Shown piece by piece: positions 44,920 through 57,400 of a stretch of DNA of 64,000 bases. The translations under genes were made by a program, and so were the position numbers. Under the pieces are notes generated by a model. It was not told the origin of the DNA, did not search any database, and saw nothing but the letters and a program-made list of their open reading frames with translations. The DNA is taken from contig JAHQIW010000251.1 in NCBI GenBank assembly GCA_019055375.1, positions 120,445 to 184,444 of the forward strand, in the 5' to 3' direction. The DNA is from Parelaphostrongylus tenuis (lineage: Eukaryota; Nematoda; Chromadorea; Rhabditida; Metastrongylidae). The stretch's first letter is position 1. Every line of letters starts with the position of its first letter.

Positions 44920-46750
44920 TTAGTAGCTATTCGATAGCTAAATCTCAAAAATTTGAAAGGTGTATTTTATTTTTTGGAAGGTCTTAATATTATCCTGCAA
45001 CAGTGAAGAGAAAATATTATTCAACACTCAAGCATCTTTTGGTGAGTAAAGCTTTTCCTCAAAGAATCCAACATTTCTTAGATAACGCAAATCTCGACAA
45101 CTTTGATAGTGTTCTTAAAGTTATATGAATTAATATTATAAATTATATAAATCAGTAGTGTTTCCAACAAGTCTCTTTATTGCACTAAAATACTGAAATT
45201 AAGATAAATTTCACATGCGTAGAGTGTACATTCCACAAGCATAAGGATGGCTATTGCAACATTGGCGTCAAAACCGACGCCGTCCAATAACCAGTAGATA
45301 GCTCAAATCTCGACGATTTCAATGGTGTGCTTGCCTTTTGAAAAAAATTTTCTCTACGAGCTGTAGCAATAAGATTGAAGGTATGTTACACATCTGAGTA
45401 TTTTTCGCTAGACACGGCTTTTCTCTCAGGATTCCACACCCATTCGATAGCGCAAATCTTAACAAATTCAAAGACATGCTTAGTTTTTGAAAAAAATTCC
45501 TTAGTGAGCCGTTACAGCTACAAAAATATTGAGTTTTACAGTCGCCGCGCACCCGCACTCCACATGTAAATTGCGCTGCACGATCGACACGACGTCGAGT
45601 GTGAAACTCAATAATCTTGTAGCTGTAACAACGCATTAAAAACGCCCTTCTAAAAACCGAGCTTATCATTGTGATCTTGAGATTTACGCTGTCGAATAGT
45701 CTTTGAAAGTCTGAATGAAAACCTCTGCCGGCGAAAGATGCTTGAGTGTGAAAGGAAGCTCGGTACTTATATGCTAAACGGCGACATATATTCAAGCCGA
45801 TCGCATTCGCTGGACAAGAATTTTTTGTAGGAGTGCTAGTTATCTTTCCAAAGCACCACATAGCCTCCCTCCTTGCTACAATGCAGGACTTAATGTGGGG
45901 CGTGGGCTACTGACGAGGGGGGCGAGACCTCCGAAACACGCGTGTATAGCCCTGGCGTACCGACCTCGGTTAAGGCTTAGACATTCTTGAAAATTTATGT
46001 TGAAAGCACGAATGTTCAAATACAGCTCCAAGTCATCGATTTTTCAAATCACACTATCATAATTCTGTAGCATGTAGAACAAAATTTTGTCTCTCACTCG
46101 ATTTTCGTCTACATTTTTGTCACGAGTATGAATTGCTGGAAGAACGAAAAGCTTATCAGAGTGTAGAGAATTTTCCGTAGCATCAGAGTCTATGTTTCTG
46201 TCATAAGTATTCTGTCGACTGGGCGAAGGAATCCTCAACAAAGTAGCGATAGTTGCTGCCATTTTGGAGCATAGTGCGGTAGATCACTATCGAGTTTGGC
46301 GGTAGATCAGACGATTTTCTTACTCACAAGTCGTTTGCCGCGGCTTGCTCCTCTTATTTTGCTCAGTTATGAACCTTCTCGGTGACTTTGCTTACCGGCC
46401 AACTCACGGAGCGAGGGAATGGATCGCGCTTGAAATGTTGTCATTCAATTGGCAATTTATTCACCACATCGATAGAAATTTCAGGTAAAAAACGTAGAAT
46501 CCGATGCTACCGAAAACTGCCTACACGCTTATGTTTGTTTCGTGCTTCCAGCGATTTGTACGCGTGGTAAAAATGAGGACGAAAAGCGAGTGAAGAAACA
46601 AAGTTCTATTCTGAATGCTGCAGTGATATAAAGGAGTGTCATAAAAAAGCGATGTGCAGTTGTAGCCAGAGCTTTAGGCTATCGAATGAAAACTAACACT
46701 TCTGTGAAAGGTTTCTTTTCAGCGAATGAGATCGGCTTAAAAATTGGTCG
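44920..46750. repeat. complex of FB1 foldbacks with an S element inside
   Basis: Tandem FB1 units at 44,925-45,080 and 45,290-45,560 (period about 160, GATAGCTCAAATCTCGACG then GATAGCGCAAATCTTAAC) are followed by inverted units to 45,770. A second foldback has its left end at about 45,795 (GCCGATCGCATTCGCTGGAC, TAGGAGTGCTAGT) and its right end at 46,690-46,745 (CTAACACTTCTGTGA, GCGAATGAGATCGGC), with an S element and unique DNA between. The 180-codon minus ORF at 45,319-45,861 is repeat-derived. Confidence 0.6.
45872..45995 (+). repeat. S-family element, half unit, nested in an FB1 foldback
   Basis: CCTCCCTCCTTGCTACAATG, GGCTACTGACGAGG, CCGAAACACGCGTGTATAG and GACCTCGGTTAAGGCTTAG match one arm of the S foldback at 56.6-56.9 kb. 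Only one arm is present. Confidence 0.65.
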
Positions 46751-47690
46751 CCGTTTGACATATTTGTTCCGAAATTTTTACTTCACCTCTACAGCATAAT
46801 GTAAAAAACCATTTGAAATATAAAAGACACCCTTCAGTTTCTCGATATTCAAGTTGTAGAATAATTACTTAAGCCTCAAAAAGGGATAGTAGATAAGAGA
46901 AAGTGTTGAGAATACTTCTTTGAAGTTATATATTTCTGCCAGTAGTTTGCATAATGCCAATGTTCTGAGCCTTCTTTTCAAATACGGTTGTTCCTTACCA
47001 CTCAGAATTTCTTCAATATTCATAAGTACTTAACCTTTTCTCACTACTTCAACTTTGAATAAATGGAAATAAACGAATGATTGTTGTAAACTTAGTTATA
47101 GTGGAGTTTTCAATGAACAAATATCAATTACAGCATGCATAGTCATTTTTGACAAATTACTATATGTTCCACGATTTTTATTCACTACGACTCTTGTGTC
47201 TTGTTTAATGAAAAGCTGAAGATTTTTCTTGTGATCTTCTTTGTACATGCAATGCAATTGATTGAATGCCAATTCAGTGCGATTACCTAGTAAACGAGAG
47301 TTTTTCTATAACGAAGACATGTATAACTAAATCAAAAGCATACGAGCGAGTAGAGAAAATTCTTGTTCTATCAAAGTAATGCAAAAGTTCCAGAAATTTA
47401 TTCTAAATGAAGAAAAAAAACCTTAATCAAACAAAGAAAATCGCGCGATTAGTCCTGCGCGCATCGATTTCTGTAAACGTCCGTTAGGGGTTAAACACCT
47501 AAGTAGTCAGTTTTGTTCTTTAAGTAGTAAAAAATTACGCACTTCGTCAAATGTTTTATGTTCGTTCCCATTATGATATTCAAAAAATTAAATGAAATCA
47601 TAGAAGACTGAGGTGTAATCAGCTAAGAACCCACCCTAGAAGTCAAACATCATTCATTATTCTATATCTCAAAGTTCAATGGTGCCGTGA
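46751..47690. other. AT-rich stretch, nothing recognised
   Basis: No ORF with splice support and no repeat family identified. Confidence 0.35.
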
Positions 47691-47739
47691 TCTCCTAAGA
47701 CTCACTGAAATTATGGGCCTGAGTAGTAGGCCATTCGAC

Positions 47740-47812
47740 TCTAGCGGGTTTGTAGCAGTGTTGAGTAACTCTGCAATACAGACGTGGTCTTTGGTTCGAT
47801 CTCGAGTCTTGA
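47740..47812 (+). repeat. tRNA-like sequence, probably SINE head
   Basis: Box A-like GGTTTGTAGCAGTGTTGAG and box B CTTTGGTTCGATCTCGAGTC, about 40 bases apart. Confidence 0.5.
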
Positions 47813-50800
47813 CCTCGTCAAATCTCCCATCTTCGTTATCGGTAAATCGCTATAGGATGTCTAAGGGGATAGACGTACTGACTTTACACGATGGTGTGCT
47901 ATGGCCAGTCATTATATAAGCCAGATTTGAATTTGTTAACCTTTAACTATCCTGTCAGTAAGGGCGAACGCTTACAAGATCCCTCAATGATCGAATGACA
48001 CCAAAAGCTTTATTTTTTCTTCTCAAGCACCAAATATTTTCTAACATTCCTGTGGCATCCACAAAGAGTTGCGGTGAAATTCAGAAATGAACAGCACAAC
48101 TATTAGTTCAACATTGACAATTTTGTTTGTTCGTGAGAAATCATGGGATCAATTGAATAAGATCTAGTTTTAGATCCTTTTTCAGAAAAAGTGCTCTATA
48201 GTGGTTTAGCTTCATAAGACCTCTCGTTCAATTTTTTGGTTTGTAATTGCCATCTATAACGTTGATTGAATTTGAACATCTGTTCAGTCAACAGTCGAAA
48301 TCTGTTCTCCTGGAAATGTGGATTTTTAAATTAGTGTAGTTGTGTAACATTCAAGTAGAATTGTTTAACTGAGTTCTTTAAGTGCGCTTCAGAAATTTGA
48401 TAAATAGTAACCATATTTATATTTATGTATAAACTTGAAAAGCAAGTCAATAACAAGCTAAATCAAATGTTTCACGGTTAGAATTCTAGCTCATGTTGTC
48501 GTTTCCTGCTAAAATCACACTTAAGTAAGATATTTCATCTAGAAAATCATGAACGAGATTATTTTTGGGATAAACTCGTTTTTATGAGTTTTCAAAAAAA
48601 CTAAGCAATTGAAGAGTGACAAATTTCACTTACGCGCTACCAAAATAACACTTGTCTTCAACTTGAAGCTACGATATTTTCAGCTTTAAATAGACCTCAT
48701 TAAATGAATAGGAACTATTGGAGTCTGCAAATGTAAGTGCAAAATAAAAGCTTCGTTGACTCACTACAATAGAAATCTAATATTGTGTGCTTCATTGAAC
48801 GTGCATTATGGAAATTTTTTGTTTACTCTCATATTTCGAAAAGTGTTGAAATGACGGTATTTTCTTAGTGAAGACACGAATGTACTGTGTGGTTCATAGT
48901 TGTAGGGCTTTTGCTTGAAGCGATGAACAATAAATATTTTCTAAATTTCTTCAAAACACTCCAAATGTGAGTAAAATTTAAAATCAGTAGATCAGTCTTA
49001 AACTTTTGATCAGTAGATTAAAAAGTTTGAAATGACATTCTTGCCCGAAAATATATATTAGAACAAAGGCAAGCCGATCATGATTTCAACCCCCCAAATA
49101 CTTTGTTTGTGAGAAAATTATTGCCACTTTAGAGAAAACGGAGTTTGTTTCTTAGGTTTTAGTCGAACTTTTGGAGATTTGTAATCAAGCAAATTTAGAA
49201 CTATGAGGAGCTGTTCATTTTACTTTTGGAAGTCTAGCAAAGAGTAAGCAGATGGTGGAAATCAGCAACTTATCACTCAGAGTAAATTACGTTCGAAATA
49301 AGTATAAGGTTAATCCTTAAAATTGGCTATATTATGAAGTTTTACTTAATACACAGTAGTCAGAGAGCTTGCCTATAGAGAATGGGACTAAGCTCAAATT
49401 TAAAAGCGAAACACAGAAATACGTAGAAATTTTGCTTCAATTAATGATTGACCAAAAATTAGGTGTTAATTTCTATGAGAGAATCGTCATCACTTGTCTG
49501 TATGAATTTTTTTTTCACTGCAAATACTACCTTCAATTTTTCTCACAAATTTACACTTTCAATGTAGAGCACTGACTTCTCTTTGAGTGCGAAATGATGT
49601 GTGAAAGAAGACAAAGTCATTCTCTCAGTCATGTCTGGAACATTAGGTTTGTGGGAAGTTTAGTAGGGAATTTTCCATTTATTGAAAAGAAAAGAATATC
49701 AGTTTCTGTTATATGTAAATAAATACGCAGTATTGGCCGTTTGTTTCCTTCCATTCATTTGATACCGTTTATATTCCGTTTAAATCAAAGTAATGTCGTG
49801 GCCTAATCACCACCATCTTCTCCCTGCCATCTGTGAAGTCGGGCTCAATCCCAATTTCTTAATTCGCTTATTATTCGACTATTAGCTAACATACGCATGG
49901 TGACGAAAATATTGGTGGTCATATGCAGCATATCTTCTAGAGCACTCCATCTGTTCTATTGGTTCACATCATCTGCACGAAATTAATGTTTTTTATTTAG
50001 TCAAACACTAGAATCGCTGTAGTTTTCTGAGCGCAAAGACATTCCTCGGCAACATTAAATGTGATCACCACAAAAACTTTCAAAAGAAGTGCCCTTGAAG
50101 ACGTGCATATGAACGCTTGGCGTTGAGTCTTACGCTAAATGCACCCGAATCCATTCTACTCGACTTAACTGCCCACAATGAATTTGGTTCACCACCCAAA
50201 ACGAACATCTCTCATTATTACCCCTCACCTCTTTCAATACCCGATCTTTCTCTCTCACTCTTACCGCTGTCTCGCTCTTATTTTCACAAAAAAAAAGTAT
50301 TATTTTGCAAAGATTAGCGAAGCAAAATGTTTGATCATACTCGTAATGTGGCTTTCAAAAAAAATTTTTTTCTCACTTCACAGCATGATGCAAGCAATTG
50401 TGATACTACTAGACACTAATTTGATACACGTTTTATGCATGGAGGTGTCGTAGTCCGTCAAGTGTCATCTAAATAGCACCGTTGCCTTCAAATGTTCAGA
50501 AAAAACTAAAACGAATCGACACATCCTTCAATAATTGAATATTCGTTCAACACGGTGACAACAGCAGTTAAACGATTGACGAAATAAAATCTGAGTGAAT
50601 CAACGCCATTTTGTTTACGCATGACAAAACCGAAACGGCGTATAAAATTGCGATCTACCAATCTTCTCAACTCCTTAGTAGCTGAGAAGCACCTATTCAG
50701 CAGTCTAGCGGAAAAAAACGTATTTTAGTATCGACTGCCAATTATCTATGGCTGTATTCTAATTATGATAAATAGCTGAAAATGGCTAGGGTAAGGGTAT

Positions 50801-53800
50801 CTGTATTCTTTGAGAAAAGGGGGCTCATTATGTGTTGTTCGTAGAGGTAACGATGAGGATACATGGAGACAATGAGGGTAGGTGCCTGAGTAACACAAAG
50901 ACGAAAACTATTTTAAGATTTAGAACAACATTAACCTTCTACACTTATATTTTTGAAGTATCCTTTTTCACTTTTGATGGCCGTATGGTAGGTGTTCAAA
51001 GATTGAAAAGTAGCCAAAAGGTTTTCTTGTCATTTTATGCTTCTAAGTGGTCAAAAATTTGCGTATTAAAAATTGAGCTAAAATGGAAATTTCAATCAGA
51101 AATCTGAAGTTTGTGGTTTTCAGGTCGTGCTAAAACTTTATCCAGTACTCATTCCATTCGGCATCTTTATACTTAAACATTTGAATACTTGACTTCTTAC
51201 TATTTTTGTTTTTCTTTTCGCCTTTTTTTTGTATTACTGCCTCCTGTATGTTTTCAAGATGCTAGACAGTTTGCAAGCTTCGTAATTGATAAAACAAGAA
51301 AGAAATAGTGCCTTATGATGCTTTTTTTGGTGTACACATGAAACTCACCACCCATTATTTGGTTGAACCATCCTCCTAAGTGGGCGTGGTGGAGTTTTTC
51401 GCTTAATCCGCCTCCCTAATGTTATGTCCACTCCGATCTTTTCATATTAAGCAATATTTGAAGACACTTAGTTTCTAAGTTTTCCTTCCCTTCTTTTTGA
51501 GGTGATTTCGTCGAGACATGAAAATTTTATTCCAGATTTTTGAAATGTGCAATTCGAGTCATATACCAAGCTATGATATTCACCCATATTTGGAATGAAA
51601 TCAATGATGCCAGAAACCGTGCAAAAGCTTCTTCGTATTAAAAAATACAATTTTAATGTAATCAAGTATGTATAGAGTGTCCAAACACCTACCTCTGTGC
51701 TTTTATTTGCAGAATAAAATAAATTTCTCTAATGAGGCTTCTTTTTATGCCGTGTTTTTTACGTCTGATTAAATTCCTGTCCCATCATCGTAATGATCGC
51801 CGTAATTCATTTCAGTTTAAATCTTTGGTTTGTTACCGATGGCACCCATGCTCTTGAAAGTGGAAGAAAATTCTTGGATGGTATATGTGTAATTTTAGGC
51901 CCTAGCGAAACCAGCACAACACGAGTAATTGATGTTATTCGTCAAATAAGATTTTGATTGTTTCAATTGTGCTCGTGAATATGTGTCACATCGTCGACTA
52001 ACATCGTTGGATTTTTAATACGAAGTACAAGTACATGTGTAATTGTGCTGTTTCATGAAGCAGAACACCAAGAGGATCGATAAATATTAGTAAGCAAAGG
52101 CATTGCTGCGTTTGTTTACTTTATGAAATGAAAATATTCACCTACGTCCTATGTTCTTACGAGATATGTGGCTTATATTGGGTTCGATACGATTATACTC
52201 TTCAAGTATCTTTTCAGTCTGAATGCTCATCATGAATACATGACTTATTCATAAGGACGATCTGCTGCAATGCAATAGGAATTCGTTCATTTACGCATAT
52301 GCGGTAGTCGGACGGCGAGTTTTCGCTCTTGAGGCCAGTGCCAGCTCATTAGAGCCCAATTCGTTTATGAGTAGTAGCAAATCGACGGAGGTTTCAAATT
52401 TCTAACTCATGAACATATCAAAAATTCATCAACTTGCTGTGACACTGAGTGTCTATAACAATATCACATGAGGTAACTCTTGAATTCTTTCTGCAATGAT
52501 ATAAATTATGCGAAAAACCAAGAAGAAAGCCTATAAATGATGAGTGAGACGTGGGATACCTAGAGCTGGAAAGAATTTCGCTTCTAGAAGAACATTTCTG
52601 TGAGAAACATAGAAAGTGTAGGCGAAAAAATCGATATCATCGTTTTAATATTATGGTGACTGAATTTAGGCTTGCCACATTGATGAACACTCTCGAGAAA
52701 TTGCGAAAACTCTGAATTGAGAGTCCGTCAAACATAGTCGAACATCGTATATTCCCGCTTTATCTTCGTGAATATTTATTCTTTCCTCGTCGCTTATGCT
52801 TCTAGAGATACTAAATGAAATTAAGCAGAAATCAAGCGAAAAATTCTTTCTACTGTTTGAATATTTAGTCAGTTGAGCCGTTTTCAATAAGATTTTCATT
52901 GTTCAGAACTAAGTTAATGTTTGCACTATCGTGTAATAGGGTTTGCTTTTATGTGGTCGACATCACTATCACAAAACGGAGTTTCCATTATGAGCTAGGG
53001 AGCACATCTTGCTGTGGTTTCAAGGCCAACACGAGGCTTTCAAAACCTTTTATAATTATTATGGCTAGAATTTTGGTGCCTTCGCCACCATCATAGCCAC
53101 GATGATTTGAGTCTACTGTCCATAGCAGTTGCTTTTCTTGCTATGCTGGTCTTCGTAACCTATGATCAAAGCTTCAAATGCGCACAAAAACCTAATGTCA
53201 GCTCAACAATGAAAGCATAACATTAATCCAAGCAATGTTCAATAAAAGTTGAAACTACATGATTGAAATGAAACATCTCTTCTTCCATTGCTGTTCATTT
53301 TCACATGGGTCGTCTTCACCTCTCAATCAGTTTACTCCATTTCCTCAATTCAAACCATCCACGCTTTTCCATCTCACATGATTACACCATCATTACGTCA
53401 TCACACAAAGAAAAATGCAAGTGCATGTTTGAAACATGCAATCAGCCACCATCGTACGAAGTAAATTGATAGTTATCAGGTACTTATTCAAAAAATCTCA
53501 TTTTGCTTCCTGAAAGCCAAAAGGAGGTTTGATGCTATCTTGTGGCTACCACGAATCATCTAGATGCATATGTCTCTATTCAATTTTCTTTCTTTTCTTT
53601 CGTTTTTACATCTATAGGCGAACGTTTGCTGATTCAGGATATTACAACTCTACGCGTAGTCGGGTTCGTGTTCTCGAATTACGACGACGACGACGACAAC
53701 GACGACGAGCATTCTCTCCATTTTTTCTCTCTCTCTCTGTCTGTCTGTCTGGGTTGATAGTGGCATAACATTCCTTGAAAGTCCCACATCGCTTGAACAA

Positions 53801-54400
53801 CTCCCATTATACTTTTTTGTGGAGTCCAATCTAGTCATAGAGAATGGGCACTACAGGTAAAGTAGTTAGTACAATCAATATAAGGTGACTATCAAGTAGT
53901 CTTAGATCATATGCTGGTGGATTTGTTCGAATATTCCATCATTGTTTGTTATTGACTTCTTCGATGTCAAGCAAAGCGCTATCAACTTCGCAGTGCTACG
54001 ATTTCATGGCTTTTATTTACGAGCTCCGAGTGACACATTTATAGTTCTACGTAATGAAATCATCATATATCACGCTCGGATATTATATCACAAATTTTCT
54101 TTGAGTGTATTGCATGAACATGCCCTGTAACTCGACTACACCTCTAGTGGGTATTGCTTATGACGAACTGAGCATTTGTAATTGAAGAAAAGTTTTCATT
54201 TCACTCTCAATTCAATATATCCTACTTTTTTCTCCAATCTTTCACTTTCTAATAGCTTCACACCCAGCTTGTTCATTATAGAATTCAGTTCGAAGCGTTC
54301 CTTAGATCCCTTAGATCCCAAGAGCCTTATCATACAATAAAATTGTATTAAGTCGTGCTCTCATTTATTCACTTATTCTCTGTTCTTTTTAGCCATTTTT
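47813..54400. other. 6.5 kb AT-rich region without a supportable gene
   Basis: Many short ORFs but none with matching splice sites. A faint tRNA-like piece is at 49,796-49,855 (GTGGCCTAATCACC, GGGCTCAATCCC). 53,680-53,752 holds a GAC-trinucleotide run and TC/TG microsatellites. CT-rich pyrimidine tracts at 50,220-50,280 and 53,280-53,400 could be promoter-proximal DNA for the gene starting at 54.4 kb, but this is only a guess. Confidence 0.4.
53683..53752. repeat. trinucleotide and dinucleotide microsatellites
   Basis: A run of GAC/AAC units is followed within 30 bases by TC and TCTG repeats. Asp-rich or Ser/Leu-rich ORFs over it are explained by the repeats. Confidence 0.85.
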
Positions 54401-54404
54401 TCAG
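54396..54404 (+). promoter_or_regulatory. candidate spliced-leader acceptor
   Basis: CATTTTTTCAG ends at 54,404, nine bases before the ATG at 54,414. There is no upstream in-frame coding exon, so trans-splicing is the simplest reading. Confidence 0.5.
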
Positions 54405-54413
54405 GAACTCACC

Positions 54414-57400
54414 ATGCATATATCAAGTTTGCTTACATTCACAACAATATCAATGGTAACTCAGACAAACCAAGGTAGTGACTACAGCATCATTCTATAA
54501 TAGTTTCCCTAAAGGTCTTTTATTGTATAAGACTGTGAAACGCTTGAATTATAAATAATACCGTATAATTTCATCGAATAATATTGCTCAGAACTCTCTT
54601 CTCAATGAGTTTCCATTGATTCAGATTCCGTAAAATTAAAGAGATTTATAGAAATTGATCACAAATTGATTTTGGATGAAGACATCAGTGTTTTCAATTC
54701 GATTCGTTCGCTGGTTAAAAGACGAGCAGGCAACGGAGATCGTACAGGTATTGCATTAGAAAGCCAAGATTGGCTGTTGCAGCTGAAAATAAGTAAAAAA
54801 GTCTAGAAGTAATAAGTATGGGATGGAAAATTGCATACGGAAATCATTTATCAGTTTATTGTCATTTATATGATGATAATGTATTCATTTTAAGTAGTAA
54901 ATAAGAGCTATTTTCTAGAACATTTATTTTTTAGGTCCTTCCATAAGTTTTGGTAGTAGGGCGATAAACACCAAATTTACAAACCGATAGTAACCAGAAT
55001 TACTTAACAACACTGGCCAAAGTATGCGGCATCACTCTGAACACATTTCTACCATCTCTCTGGCAACAAATCACCGTCAAATCACCATGGACCCTTTTTC
55101 TGCTGCTTGTCTGCTGCCTTCAATACTCTGCTGACTGTCGGATGAGCACAGCCAAAAACTTCGGCCAAGTACTCGATTGTCAAAGTCAGATCCTCTTCAA
55201 ATGCTTCGATGACGGCTTTTCGATCAACTTTGCGTGGACGTCCGGAGCGCAGCTGGTCCTCCAATTTTGTGTTGCTGGCGCGAAACTCAGCAACGAACCG
55301 AAGCGCTGTTCGCCTGAACACAAATCTTTAAGCATTTGCACGGTTGATATTCTCGAGAGCGGTCTGTGCATCGTGTCTCAATTCGTACTCATAACGCAGC
55401 AAATGGCATGGTGAGCGGCCGTGATGCGGCACGTACAGGCAAATGTGGTATAAAAAAAATCAGAAAATTTTACACAAAGCCTTATCGATCTGCTGCCTGA
55501 AAGATGTTATGAATACGTTCAAACTGATGGCACATACTTTGAATAGTGTTGTTGAAAAATTTCGACTACTTCTGGTTAAGAAATTTGGTTTATTGCTCTA
55601 GTGCCAGGACTTATAAGAAGGCCTGCTATCAAAAGAAATGGATGAAGCAAACTTTGAAAAGATTTTTTCATAATTATTGCATATCATAAAAGTTATGCAA
55701 AGAGTGTTGTTCAATAGAATGAGCTCCAGCAACAACCGCAGTAATTTCTCTCAACGAAACCATGCTTTTATAAGTTCGGTTTTTTTTTCAATCCTATTAC
55801 ACTCTCAATGAATTTCTCATAAATATATGAATTTTAAGCAATGGTATAAAAAATCTATTTTAAATTAAACCTGCTTCAGTTATTTCTACATGTTTAATCA
55901 TGCATTTTGTGCGAGAAACATTCATTTCCCGTAACTCCAGTAGCTACTGATCGATGGATAACGGCTCGCTTGCTTTCTATTGCGACTACGACGGGAAACT
56001 ATTCTGATGTGTGTCTTTCTCACTGACAATATTTTTGGATAATTTTACGATAGAACAGAGATATTGTTCCCTGCTTGATTTATAGTTTTTGAGAAAACTG
56101 TTTGAAAAGGTTCCTTATCCCAATCTTGTGGAGTGGAGAAAACATTTATGAAAAGACATTAATTGTAGCGTTACAACTGCTCTCCTAAAATTTCGTAGAT
56201 AAGAGCGATCTGTGCTGCAAAATAGGCGCGTGCGTGCACCTTTTCTTTGAAATTTTCTTATACCTATCTTTCCTTATTTTTAAATTGTTCCGTTTTTTTC
56301 ACACTAGTTAAAGACTTTTTTCTTCAATAATCATGAGACGGCCTTAGCATTACCCTGCGGCGCGCATGTTTGTCCGTCCTTTTCTTGCAAAAATTAAACC
56401 GCTCTCATCTATGAAATTTCATGGTAGATATGGCAGTGATTTGATGTGATAGTTTATAATCAGTGTCTTGTTGTAATCTACGATCATGTTGTCCTTTCAT
56501 GCCTTCTGAAAATCAAGTGCTGACAGATTTAGGCTGGATGGTTGAGAATTCATAGACCTTCAATCTAATTTTCTAAGAAAGTTTGAAGCCTTACCCGAGG
56601 TTGGTACTCCAGGGTTCATACACGCGTGTTTCGGAGTTCTCGCCCTCCTCGTCAGTGACCCAAGCCCCACACTAAGCCCTGCATTGTAGCAAGGAGGGAG
56701 GCGTATGTGGTGACGGCACAGCGTACAATGAAACTGTGCCATCACCATTTCTCAGTCAATGGATCTCGGCTGGTAGTACAAAACTGATTTCATGGCATGG
56801 ACTGTTTTTAGCACCCTCCTTGTCTACAATGCAGGGTTTTGAATGTGGAGAGGTGAGTCACTGACGAGGAGGGCGGAGACCTCCGAAAACACGTGTGTAT
56901 GACCCTGGCGTACACATCACGGGGTAAGGCTTTGAACATTTTTAAACAATTAGATTGAATGTTTTATTGCGAGGTTTTGAAAACAGTCGATTGCCATTGA
57001 TCAACATATTCCTCTAATTTTGCTTATAACAACAAAAATCAAGCTGTAGTCTCGTAATCAACCGTAGAACGTAAACATGGTGCAAAGAACTTACTCCAGT
57101 GGGTGCCGTTTTTGATCTATAACTTTTTTTTCCTTCCAAGCCACAAAAGGTATGCTTCCATAGATATTAGACAAAACTGGCGCAAACTCTTGGCTTGTGC
57201 ATGAAATTTCATGCTTCCAAACGGAAACCGCTATCCTCGGGAGTTGCTCTTGCTTTTCTCGCCAATGAATCCATGAAAAAACTGGAGCGGGATATAGATC
57301 GAGGCCAATTATACGTGATATAAATGCGCTATTTGAAGAAGATGAAGCCAAAATGGATTCAAGAGAAATCTTACATCTGGCAGGTGGAAGAGGAACGTTA

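Noticed and set aside
45319..45861. 180-codon ORF on the minus strand
   Set aside because: It runs entirely through FB1 units in both orientations, so it is repeat sequence; no domain and no splice support.
53529..53838. Asp-rich and Val-rich ORFs near 53.7 kb
   Set aside because: Produced by the GAC and TC/TG microsatellites; no splice partner in phase.
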